Shown: positions 29,501 through 38,100 of the stretch, one piece after another
Position numbering within the stretch: position 1 is the stretch's first letter
Layout: each line of letters starts with the position of its first letter
Source: CAISIP01 sp043759735
GTDB taxonomy: Bacteria; Pseudomonadota; Gammaproteobacteria; Burkholderiales; Burkholderiaceae_C
Length of the DNA: 64,000 bases
Direction: 5' to 3'
Assembly (NCBI GenBank): GCA_043759735.1
Contig: JAYUQC010000120.1
Coordinates: 1-64,000, forward strand
Made by a program: the position numbers and the translations under genes
The notes under the pieces: generated by a model
Told to the model about the DNA's origin: nothing
What the model saw: the letters and a program-made list of their open reading frames with translations, nothing else
Databases searched by the model: none

Positions 29501-31067
29501 TGCCATCAGGCGGGTTGATGCTGCTGACCACCGGAGCGGTATTCGGGTTGATCCTGATGGTTCGGTTCAGGGGTGTGCCTGCGCCACCGATATTGCTGGC
29601 TCGCAGGTTGACCACAAAATCACCACTGGCATTCGGCGTTCCGGTGATCGCGCCGCTCGCCGGATTGACGGTCAGTCCAAGTGCGGCCAGTTCGGTCGAC
29701 GAATAAGTGACCGGTGTTGCCGACGTGGCCGAAATGGCGTAGTTGAATCCGTTGATCAGCGTTCCGACCGTTCCCGCCACCATCACACTGGAGGCCGGCA
29801 GATTACTGCTGATAGCATTTGGCACGCTCGCCGGATTCACGGTGATCGTGACATCCTGGCTCGTGACACCGAGGCCTGTCGTTGCAGTCAACGTGACCGC
29901 AAACGGGCCCGAGCCAGTGGGTATCCCGGACAGCTGACCGCTTCCATTGTCGAACGCAAGGCCGGCGGGCAATGGCGTCAGTGAATAGGGTGCATTTGCG
30001 CCCGCGCCACCCAGGGTCGTCGTGATGTTGTAGGGCGTGATGGCCATGCCCTGGTCGAACGGGCCTGGAGTGCCGCTATTGATACCACCCAATTGCAGCA
30101 TGAAGCTCTTGCTGACCTGTCCGTCGCCAGAGTCCACCGCCCCCGAACTGTTCGCGCGCACGGTGACGGCATAGTTTCCAACGGCCGCACTATTGCCCGG
30201 CGTGCCGTTGATCTGCCCGCTGCTCGCATCGATTGCCAAGCCGGTGGGCAATCCGATCGCGGAGAAGCTTCCAGCCACGCAGCTATTGCAGGTCGCCGTA
30301 TAGAGGGTTCCATTGACGTAGCCCTGTCCCTTGAGCGCCTGAATCGTGGATGCGCCGCTGGTGATGCCATACACCTGAACATCCACAGTTCCGACATCGG
30401 ATCCGACGGAATTCTGGACGGTGACACTGAATCCATCGGCACCGGCGTACTGGGAGGCTGCATTGGGCTGATACCGCAGGTTGTACAGCATCGCCGACGT
30501 CGCACCACTCATTGCCACGGACGTTGTCGCCGAACTCTGGATTGCATTCGCGGGACTGGTAGCTGAAAGCCCGAAGCTGGTGCCACCGGTGCCATCGCCT
30601 GCGGCACCGTAGTAGATGACACCTACCAGGCCCTTGCGCAGAAGTGGGTAGATGTCCTTTGTTACGAGTGCCGACGCTCCAGAGCGCACGCGAATGGTCG
30701 CAACCGGATTGGCAACCGCAAACTCCGGCACCTGCTTTTGTCCGATAAAGAGCGCAAGGCTCATCTCCTCCACGGTACTCAGTACGAGTCCTCCCATTCC
30801 TCCGGTATTGTTGGTGATTGCATCGCGGATCGCCTGGCGGTTATTGGCACCGTTGCGATTGTTGTTCCCGGTGAGCGTGGGTGGCGTTATGTGACAACCA
30901 CTGCAGCCCTTGGATGTGTACAAGCCCTGGCCGTCAGACACCGACTGCGCAAGAACATTGGCCGACTGCCCAAGACCCAGCGCGAGCAAGATGGCGAGCG
31001 ATGCCCAAACCCGCAATCGGCCGCAATCACGGTCGATGGGCCGTACGCAGCGCGCAGTGAAGAGCAT
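26544..31067 (-). CDS. Giant fusion: haem-c domain, Ig-like repeats, autotransporter barrel and second outer-membrane barrel
   Basis: About 1,507 residues. Order: signal peptide (WASLAILLALGLGQ...VLAQ, to about 41); cytochrome-like domain with one haem site CSGCH (55-59); about five putative-Ig (He_PIG-type) repeats recognisable by GLxxxxxxGxIxGTP; a Cys-containing cadherin-like segment; linker FSRAQISNFQRRMESLH; autotransporter barrel (about 945-1222) ending LRLRLSKDF, itself a normal barrel C-terminus; then a further ~285-residue beta-rich barrel ending in Phe (AVYLMRF). The start is uncertain: the ATG at 31067 fits the signal peptide best, another is at 31136, and the longer open frame is antisense to the remnant at 31314. 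No strong ribosome site is seen. Probably an outer-membrane or surface protein; function unknown. Confidence 0.8.
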   Translation of the reverse strand: MLFTARCVRPIDRDCGRLRVWASLAILLALGLGQSANVLAQSVSDGQGLYTSKGCSGCHITPPTLTGNNNRNGANNRQAIRDAITNNTGGMGGLVLSTVEEMSLALFIGQKQVPEFAVANPVATIRVRSGASALVTKDIYPLLRKGLVGVIYYGAAGDGTGGTSFGLSATSPANAIQSSATTSVAMSGATSAMLYNLRYQPNAASQYAGADGFSVTVQNSVGSDVGTVDVQVYGITSGASTIQALKGQGYVNGTLYTATCNSCVAGSFSAIGLPTGLAIDASSGQINGTPGNSAAVGNYAVTVRANSSGAVDSGDGQVSKSFMLQLGGINSGTPGPFDQGMAITPYNITTTLGGAGANAPYSLTPLPAGLAFDNGSGQLSGIPTGSGPFAVTLTATTGLGVTSQDVTITVNPASVPNAISSNLPASSVMVAGTVGTLINGFNYAISATSATPVTYSSTELAALGLTVNPASGAITGTPNASGDFVVNLRASNIGGAGTPLNRTIRINPNTAPVVSSINPPDGNVSTPFPAFSVTATQPVNVFALDTGSVLPDGLLLNSSNGAITGTPSTSGLFTVRFTAQNAFAVSAPVALTFNIISDVKPTITSPVFASFLAGVAITPIQVVATNPVITAYQQTGLPPGLQLHATTGIISGTPTTPGVFTAMLSADNQAPGPAFGTPRAVVFTVGVPAPTACAMEVPLNTATTLDLASCLFGGFAPTGVSIVATPAHGTAVANGTRVTYTPVNNFFGADTFTFVGSGAGGMSPQGLVTVTVTGRPNPTQDPVVTGLLTAQSETAQRFSRAQISNFQRRMESLHRSAGEANPPVAGLRAPGTASAFAGFGESGLSGGAAAARAQAVPSLGGNAFAGGAANAVTAQLPGDITPAGAGNRTPTVARESEVLDALASGLGIKSMPLAEGVLSLVKNRSVNLSGVASGLGLSSGAGRTGDSTSYWVEGVATFGTRDASGGFSGSEFSSSGITVGADKRYSDTLALGLGLGYARDKTLVGTDGSVNRAKGYSIAVYGSYQPSKNTFVDALLGFGSLAFDTTRFVAPANDFALGKRSGTQIFGSLAGGYEFRNGNLLLSPYGRVDFSTDRLDNSTETGAGAYALTYFAQTHTSVQGALGMRAESIHATEFGYAVPRLRVEYRHEFRRSGQATIGYADQVGGPRYTLASAGGPRDSMLLGLGSDFILRDGLTLSVEYQLSHSFSNASTHALRLRLSKDFDVRGLPRLLSQDPKLVHDEPINVQLEAGAVYDDNVTRAKAGPDTRGDHSYALNVSKTIVQPLSEQSRVLMIGTLGGEKARRFNGLSRLSASAEAEYQYRASSEFDEPTFGAFGRVSAEAFESSLRDGYRISVGVSYRQPLTDRINVFAALSHNLRNASSKVFSTRDNAIRGNIDYALSDKEILYLGGEYRRGDIVSTGRASLENVTIAEVFAQDDAYAGGQLFSYRFRGNTVLLTMGYNLGLGPRDSIDFSWRHIRSTPGLRPGWVTSPRSYIANQLSAVYLMRF

Positions 31068-31313
31068 TTGAAATACAGATTGCACAAGTCGCACGTCGTC
31101 CCGCCTTCTTATGTGCACCTTATCGGACCATCGCATCGACTGTGTAAAGTCAGTATCAAGCGCGCCTGCCGGTTTCGATGTATCTTCCCCAAAAATCAGT
31201 TTAGCGATGTAGTTGCGCAACCGCCTGCGGAATCGTCGGCCGACCGCGAATGATGGTTGCTTTGTCGCATTAACCCCACATTTTTGCGAGATCACGCCCA
31301 TCAATACATTGAT

Positions 31314-31460
31314 GGCCGGCAAGACCATCACCCCCAAGCTGCTGCTGCGCGCAGCGCAGGTCGTCGGCGCGCGCCTGACCGCCAGGCTGGCCGCCAAGAA
31401 TGTGCCGCCGGCCGGACAGGCCGTGGCCGCGCTGATCGGCTATTCGGCCGTACGATATGA
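31314..31460 (+). pseudogene. Truncated duplicate of the neighbouring small helical protein
   Basis: Bases 31321-31457 align without gaps to 31833-31969 (constant offset 512), about 80% identical by eye. The translation AGKTITPKLLLRAAQVVGAR and AAKNVPPAGQAVAALIGYSA corresponds to the C-terminal half of the intact gene. The N-terminal half is missing and after IGYSAVRY the frame runs into unrelated sequence. The rest of the gap from 31068 to 31550 shows no other gene and presumably holds the promoter of the giant fusion gene. Confidence 0.72.
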
Positions 31461-31550
31461 CGGTTCAGCCCGTCCCGGCATTTCTGGCAGGACATGCCGA
31501 AGCAATCGGGCACAAGCACAATCGCTGACCCAACCATACACCTGTTCCAT

Positions 31551-32066
31551 ATGCCCACCGCGCTACAACTCGCCGCGGGCCATCCGACGCTGATGGCCGC
31601 TGTCACGGATTGCCGCAGACTGTTGCACAAGCGTTCGCTGGTCGCAGCCGCCGCCAGCGTTATTCCCTTGCCCGGCCTGGACTGGGTGGTGGATGCCGCA
31701 CTACTGTCGCGTTTGATACCGCAGATCAATGCCCGCTTCGGCCTCTCGCCCGAACAGATACGGCATCTGGCGCCTCGCAAGCGCGAGGCGCTGCAAAAGG
31801 CCATCCATTCGGTCGGCTCACTGCTGGTCGGAAAAACCATCACCCGCGAGTTGGTGCTGCGTGCGGCTCGGACCGTCGGCATGCGCCTGACCGTCAAGCA
31901 GGCCGCCAAATATGTGCCGCTGGCCGGACAGGCGGTGGCGGCGTTGATCGGCTATTCAGCCGTCCGATACCTCGGCGAACAACACCTGAAGGAATGTGTG
32001 CAGGTGGTCATCGGCGCCGGCCTTGCTCTGCCTGCTCCGGGTGTGTTGATGGAAGCAGACGGTTGA
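31551..32066 (+). CDS. Small uncharacterised helical protein (DUF697/YcjF-like?)
   Basis: 171 residues from the ATG at 31551; a longer frame starts at 31494 with unlikely sequence. It has alternating amphipathic and hydrophobic helices with two weakly hydrophobic segments: SLVAAAASVIPLPGLDWVVD and YVPLAGQAVAALIGYSAVRY. The pattern IPLPGLDWVVDAALLSRLIP resembles DUF697-type proteins that associate with small GTPases, but this is only a resemblance and no GTPase gene is near. A truncated duplicate lies immediately upstream. It points toward tpsB (convergent). I cannot assign a function. Confidence 0.6.
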   Translation: MPTALQLAAGHPTLMAAVTDCRRLLHKRSLVAAAASVIPLPGLDWVVDAALLSRLIPQINARFGLSPEQIRHLAPRKREALQKAIHSVGSLLVGKTITRELVLRAARTVGMRLTVKQAAKYVPLAGQAVAALIGYSAVRYLGEQHLKECVQVVIGAGLALPAPGVLMEADG

Positions 32067-32094
32067 AGGCCCGGCGTCAGACCGGCATCGAACC

Positions 32095-33684
32095 TCAAAA
32101 CCGGTAGGACGCGGCGAGATGCATGCGCACGGGACTGCGCGATGCCGCAGCCCGGTTGGCGTCCAGCACCTGGGCCAGATCCGCACCTAGCTGCCATTTG
32201 TCGTAGGCGATCCGAAGACCCACGCCGGCGGCCATCAACGTATCGCTGACGCCACCCTTGATCGATACCCGTCCGCCCTCCAGAAACACAATCGGGCGGA
32301 TCTTGAGCTCGCCCATTGTGGGGCCCATGCCTTCGATATTCCACTGGTAACCATGGTCGCCCGACACAACCCGGTCGGCAAAACCGCGCACCGAATTGGC
32401 ACCGCCCAGGCCGAACTGTTCGCCGGCGATCAATGCGTCGCCCGACAACTGGCCTTTTAGCCGCCCACTGAGTTGCCAGGCGCCCACCAGGGTTGCCGCC
32501 TCGACGTTGTATCGCAGCGCATTCCAGTTCTTGGTTCCTCCGTTGATGGTGTGGTTGGCGGTCGAGTTCGCCCGTCCGCCGCCCATGTTGAACGCGTAGT
32601 CGACACCCCCGGCGACGACGCCCCAGTTGGGTTCATGGCGGAATGTGTACTGCAACGACAGCACCCGCGAGCCGACGTTGGGCTGGATCTGTGCGCCATT
32701 GAACGTGGTGCTGTTCTTGAAATAGCGCTCGTCCAGGCCGATGCCGATGCTCTGCTGCAGCGCGTCAACACGGTTGAGCGCGCGGGTCAGGCGAAGACTG
32801 ATGAACTGGCCGCTGCCGCTGACGTCAAAAACATTGGGACCTTGCAGCACCCGGCCGGAACTGACGTCCGAACTGGTGAACGCGGCGGAAAAGTTCATGC
32901 CGGTGCCGTAAATCGGAAACTGGTAATAGGCGCCGATCAGGCTCACAGTGTTCGGATAGCCGGGATCGGTGGTGTACGAGACCGTCATCACATGATCAAG
33001 GTCGAACAGGTTGGAATGCTGGAAACCACCACTGACGCGGCGCGTGCGGGTCGTGGAGCTGTCGCCCGAGACGGATTCGTTCAGGCTCAGCGAAGCAAAG
33101 TAGCTCACCGGATCGCTGTCTTTGACCCGGATCACCGCATCCACTGCATTCGGTGCCGTCGATTCCTTGAACGTCACGGTCACCTGTTTGGCCGGGTTGG
33201 CATTGCTGGCGGTCACGTCGCGCCCGAGCGTCTGCACCTGCGGAATCTCGCCCTCCTTCAGACTGCCCAGGCTGCGTCGGATGTTGTCAGTCGAAAAATG
33301 GTTGTTACCGGTCACCTCGACGGTGCCGACCCGGATCTGGATCACGCCAAGGCGAATACTGCCGTCGGTGGGTTTTTGCTCGGGAATGAACACACGGTGA
33401 AAAGCATAGCCACGACCGCGCAGGTTCTTCTCCAGCGCTGCGGCCGCCGCTTCGATGTCGCGGATGGATTTCCCGGACCCGACAAACGGCGCCAGCAAAG
33501 CCTGCATTTCCTGATCCGACAGCGGCACACCTGCGTCAACGACATAGCGCTGGATGTCAAGGGTCGGCCCGCCGGGTTCGGGAGCCGGTGCCGTCTGCGC
33601 AGCGGCAAGACCCGCAAATCCGATCACAATGCCACCGAGCAGGTGCTTGTGCCGCATCGACCTTGTTGTTGTTGTTGCTCGCAT
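32095..33684 (-). CDS. ShlB/FhaC/HecB-family TpsB transporter
   Basis: Outer-membrane pore of a two-partner (type Vb) secretion system that exports its TpsA partner. From the ATG at 33684 the protein has 529 residues: a signal peptide (MRHKHLLGGIVIGFAGLAAAQ region), two POTRA domains (about 40-190; VEVTGNNHFSTDNIRRSL is the second), and a 16-strand-type barrel ending in ASYRF. The conserved loop-6 motif VRGF occurs in NSVRGFADRVVSGDHGY. A TTG further up (33708) overlaps the fecR stop and is less likely. The start is 9 bases after the fecR stop, giving the operon tpsA-fecR-tpsB. Confidence 0.9.
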   Translation of the reverse strand: MRATTTTRSMRHKHLLGGIVIGFAGLAAAQTAPAPEPGGPTLDIQRYVVDAGVPLSDQEMQALLAPFVGSGKSIRDIEAAAAALEKNLRGRGYAFHRVFIPEQKPTDGSIRLGVIQIRVGTVEVTGNNHFSTDNIRRSLGSLKEGEIPQVQTLGRDVTASNANPAKQVTVTFKESTAPNAVDAVIRVKDSDPVSYFASLSLNESVSGDSSTTRTRRVSGGFQHSNLFDLDHVMTVSYTTDPGYPNTVSLIGAYYQFPIYGTGMNFSAAFTSSDVSSGRVLQGPNVFDVSGSGQFISLRLTRALNRVDALQQSIGIGLDERYFKNSTTFNGAQIQPNVGSRVLSLQYTFRHEPNWGVVAGGVDYAFNMGGGRANSTANHTINGGTKNWNALRYNVEAATLVGAWQLSGRLKGQLSGDALIAGEQFGLGGANSVRGFADRVVSGDHGYQWNIEGMGPTMGELKIRPIVFLEGGRVSIKGGVSDTLMAAGVGLRIAYDKWQLGADLAQVLDANRAAASRSPVRMHLAASYRF

Positions 33685-33695
33685 CGTGGTGCTTT

Positions 33696-35159
33696 CTAGA
33701 GTCTGCAAATTTCCTGGCCGGGCTGGCCCAGGGTTATACCAAAAAGCTGGAATAGCGGACGTTCCGACTGGCTGAACAGTTCCGGTATCGGATACGGATC
33801 GCCGGTCAGGAAGCCTGGCACCGGAGACATCCGCAGCGCGCGTCCATCAGCGCCCACGAAGCCACCCTCCCCGACTCCGAGGTCGACCCGGGAACCGCCG
33901 GAAGTCAGGAACACATGCCCATCGCGAACGAACACATAGATGCCATCAGCACCCGTGGGCGCGATGGTGGCGAACAGGTTGTCCCAGTCCACATCGACCC
34001 CGTCTGGCCGGGGTGCGGCTTGGGTAGCCAGGAACTCCGGTGCAGTACGCAGGATGCGGCCCAGGCCGTCAATGCCGATGTAGCCGACCTGGTTCAGCGC
34101 GACATCCAGCGGGCCGACAAAGAAGTAACTGGTTCCATCCCAGGTGGACAGGAAGAGACCATCGCGCTGGGTAGGGTCTACCGTGCTGGCGCCGGCAAAG
34201 GATTCACCCAGGGATGGGTCGACACAAGGTCCCTCGCAACTGATGTCCATGCCCGTGCCACGTATTCCGACGGTCGCTGTCAGCGTCTTGACGGTAAAAG
34301 CCCGCGGCTCTTTCTTGCCGATCAGGCCGGTGAGCAGGCGCATCCCGCCCTTGAGCAATGACAAGCCAACGCTATCGCTGGAATCGGGCCGGTCATAGAC
34401 ATAGGAGTCGATGCGCATCACGGTGCCGGGGTTGACCGACAACTTGGTTCGGTCCCTGAATCCGAGCACCGCAATGCCGTCGGCACCGGTGCGTAGATCA
34501 TCGCCCTGGTACAGCGACGCGCCCACTGACAGAATCCGAGGGCCTTGCCCGGGTTGTGTCGCCGTGATCGAACCGCTTGCCCGCACCACCCGCGCCACGA
34601 CCGTCCCGACATTGGTCACGCCCGGCACGGACACATTGACGGCCCTTGGCGCGACGCCCTCCTGGCGACAGTCTTCGCCACAGATGCGCGCATCAAAACT
34701 CGTGCCACGGATACCTACGGTCGCGGTCTTGACCCTGAGCTCGAACCCGGCCGGATTGCGCTTGTTGACAAAGCCGGTCACCATGCGCATGCCGCCGCGC
34801 AACAGGCGCATGAAAGCAGCTTCATTGCCCTGGTCGACTGAGAATTTTTCCAGCGCAAATGTGGTCGACGGCCGCAGCGTGAATTTGGTGCCGTCACTCA
34901 GCGCAACCACCGCGAAGCCGCGCTCGGTGGTTGAAATGGTGTCTCCTTCGAGCACCGGGTCACCGCGCGCGAGGAACCGAAACCCGCCATTGGGCTGCTG
35001 CGCCGTGGCCATGCCTTGCAGGTGCGAGACCTCGCCGGCCCTGGGCTGCGCCAACGCCGCGCCCGACAGCAACGCGCCGCACAGCACCAGCAGGACGCTG
35101 GCGGTTGAAGCTCGCCGACGCTGATCGGCTGGCAGGAACTGAAACGTCGAAGTTTTCAT
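33696..35159 (-). CDS. Exported protein with two FecR domains, within the TPS operon
   Basis: 487 residues with a Sec signal (ASVLLVLCGALLSGAALAQ). Two FecR-type domains are visible, each ending in the same motif: TATVGIRGTS (145-154) and TATVGIRGTG (294-303). Each contains an RGGMRMVTG- or KGGMRLLTG-like strand and is followed by a cysteine pair (C160/C164 and C308/C312). The C-terminal ~170 residues are unrecognised. No membrane anchor or anti-sigma region is present, so it is not a classical iron-signal transducer. Its place between tpsA (14 bases upstream) and tpsB implies a periplasmic or surface role in the secretion or display of TpsA; that is inference. Confidence 0.85.
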   Translation of the reverse strand: MKTSTFQFLPADQRRRASTASVLLVLCGALLSGAALAQPRAGEVSHLQGMATAQQPNGGFRFLARGDPVLEGDTISTTERGFAVVALSDGTKFTLRPSTTFALEKFSVDQGNEAAFMRLLRGGMRMVTGFVNKRNPAGFELRVKTATVGIRGTSFDARICGEDCRQEGVAPRAVNVSVPGVTNVGTVVARVVRASGSITATQPGQGPRILSVGASLYQGDDLRTGADGIAVLGFRDRTKLSVNPGTVMRIDSYVYDRPDSSDSVGLSLLKGGMRLLTGLIGKKEPRAFTVKTLTATVGIRGTGMDISCEGPCVDPSLGESFAGASTVDPTQRDGLFLSTWDGTSYFFVGPLDVALNQVGYIGIDGLGRILRTAPEFLATQAAPRPDGVDVDWDNLFATIAPTGADGIYVFVRDGHVFLTSGGSRVDLGVGEGGFVGADGRALRMSPVPGFLTGDPYPIPELFSQSERPLFQLFGITLGQPGQEICRL

Positions 35160-35172
35160 GGTGATCGCCCTG

Positions 35173-38100
35173 TCAATAGCACTGGTTCAGACGCCGGTTG
35201 CTCAAGACCAGGGAACCGTCCGCGTCCAGCCAGGCGTCGAACAGTCCGACGCCCAGATCGGCCAGTGCCAACACATTACTGGTAGCGAACGCACCAAAAT
35301 CCAACGGCGGCGGGATGAATGCAGACACGCTGAACGGGCCGAACAGGTTGGTATCGCAGCTAAAGCAAATACCCGTGATCGTGATTGCACCGGCCGTGGT
35401 CACCGTGATCGTGCCGCCACTCAGATTGACGTTGCCGGCACCAAAGTAGTTGAACACGTCGGCATTGATCGACGCGAGTGCCGCAGCCGAGTTGATCAGC
35501 GACAGATCGCCGCTGGTCGCCGCAAGATTGAAGATACCCGCCTGGATGGTCGCGTTGGCGCCAGCACCCGCGCCCGCAAGCAGGAACACGCCACTGTTGG
35601 ACACCATGTCCAGTTGCGGCGGATCGATGATCGCAGCGCCCAACGCACCGCCCTTTAGTTCGATCGGGCCGTAGATGGTGCTGATCACCGCCGCGCCGTT
35701 GGGCACGAAGATACCCGCCGTCGCGGCTGAACTGGCACCGCCCTGGATCAGCAGTTGGCCGGCAACCATGGTGTGTGTGCCACCGGCAGATATCTGAGCT
35801 CGACCCAAGCCGTCGGTACTGCCAATCTGCACCAGACCCGCGGAGTCGTAGTCCATCAGGATCACCTGGTCGGCTGCGGTGGATAGCGCAGCCGAGGAGT
35901 CGGTCAGGCTGCTGGTATTGACGATGGACAGGGTTGCGGTGCCGATCGTGGTTCCATCGCCCTGCAGGTTGATGGTCTGGTTGCCGGTGGCAGAAATACC
36001 GGCAAAGGGAGCCGAAACCGGCGATGCAGTCGACAGGTTGATCGCAATCGTGTCCGCGGTGATCGACTGCGCGCCGGCTGTGCTGATGTACGTCAGCCAT
36101 CCGGCCTGGTTGTCAATCGTCAATCCGCCACCGACGAAGATGTTCTGGGTCGGACCCAGCGATTCGATGCTGGTGACACCGGTACTTGGCGTAGCGGCGG
36201 GCGCCAGCAGTGCCAGGTTACCGCCCACGGTGATCGCCTGGCCGCCGCTGCCATTTTGCTTGACCCAGGCGTCGGAGCCAAATCCGCCTCCGGTGACCGA
36301 CATGTTGCCGGTGACGTTGATGCTCTGCTGGCCACTAGTATTGTTGCGAATGGCTGTTTCATTCGATCCCGGGACGCTGCCGCTACCGCCGACCATGGCC
36401 AATGTGCCTTGCACGGTCATGTTTTGCCCGGTGCCGGCCAACAACGTCGCACCTGCATTGTCGCCAGCGCCGCCGGCAAGGGTCAGGTTGGCCGAGGTGA
36501 GCAAGCTCTGGAAACCGGCGCTGGACATGATGCGTGCATAGGCACCGGACGCGGAACCACCGGTAAGACTGATGTCGTCGGTCCGGTCCCGGTTGGAAGA
36601 GACGTTGCCAATGGTCTGTGTGCCCGTGTTCGTTACGACTTCCGCAAATGCATTGGCCGCGGCGCCGATCAGCGCGATGCTGCCACCTGCATCGATCGTC
36701 TGACCCGTTGCCGCCCTGATAAAGGCCGCCGATCCGACTCCGTTCCCCGCCTGGACCAGGATCGAACCGGACGGGTCGTTGCCAAAGGATGTCGATGTAC
36801 TGCCGATGTTCTGAGAGCCCGCCGTCGACTCGATCGAGGCCTGCATGCCCGCGCCCGGCCCGCCCACCACGGACAGGTTTTCGCTGGTCAGGATGGTCTG
36901 GCTGCTTTGCGCCAGGATGCGCGCGATGCCGCCGCTGCCGGCCTGCACCAGTACGCTGTCGGTGGCGTCGTTCGAATTGTTGGAGGTCGATCCGATCGTT
37001 TGCGAACTCGCCACACTGCGGATTTCGCCCGATGCACCGGCCCCGGCGCCACCGACGACGCTGATCGAGCCGCCGCTGCGGATGGTCTGATTGGTTTGTG
37101 CCTTGACCGACGCAAATGCGCCGGATGCGGTTCCGCCTTGCACCAGGATGTTGCCCGTCGGGTCGTTGCGGAAATTGCTCGCGTTTCCAATGTCCTGGCT
37201 TGCGTTGATGCTCTCGATCACCGCGGTCATGCCAGCCGCCGAACCGCCCAGTACCGATATGGTCTCACTGGCCCGAATGGTTTGGGCGTTGTTGGCCCGG
37301 ATACCCGCCGTGCCCCCGGAGCCGGCCTGCACCAGGATACTTGCGGTTGGATCAAAGGAGATGTTTCCGCTGAACGTTGTCGTTGAACCCACCGTCTGCG
37401 ACGTACCGCCAAAGATCTCCGCCAAGGCGCCCGTGCCCGAGCCGCCGAGAACCCGGATATCGCCCGAACTCTGCACGGTCTGGACAGTGCCGGATCGGAT
37501 CGATGCCGTGGCGGCATTTCCGGTGCCACCTTGTACCAGCACCAGATCGGTGGCCGTGCCAAACACGGTCGTGCCAATCGACTGGCTCCCCGAGATCGAC
37601 TGTATCGCGGCCGATGCGCTGGCGCCGCTGCCACCCTGCACGATGACGTTACCGGCCAGGCTGATGACGGTCTGGCTGGTCCCCGCCTGCAGCAATGCCG
37701 CGGCATTGTCGCCACCGCCCAACACCGAGACATTGCCCACTGCCCCGCTGGTCTGGCTTCGGCTGGCCTGCACGGTTGCTGCTGTGCCGTCGGTCGCGCC
37801 GCCCTGCACCAGCAACAGATTGCCAGCGCTCAAGAACTGGTTGCCGGTTGAGCCGATATTGGCCAATGCACCGACCACTCCGGCCGAGCCGCCAACGACG
37901 CGAATGTCGCGGCCGGCGTTCAGTACCTGGGTAGCGAACGGCGTTATGTGCTGGACACTGGCCGAGCCTGCATTGGCGCTGACAAGAATGTCGCGCCCGG
38001 CCGACACGGTGCTACTGCCAAACGCACCAGCCTGGGCCACCGCCACGCTCTCGCCCGCCGCCGCACCCGCGGCAATCACGACGTCCTGGCCGGCGCGCAG

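Noticed and set aside
31136..31397. Longer N-terminal extension of the giant fusion protein (start near 31397)
   Set aside because: The extension is antisense to the duplicated remnant, lacks a ribosome site and would bury the signal peptide about 130 residues inside the protein.
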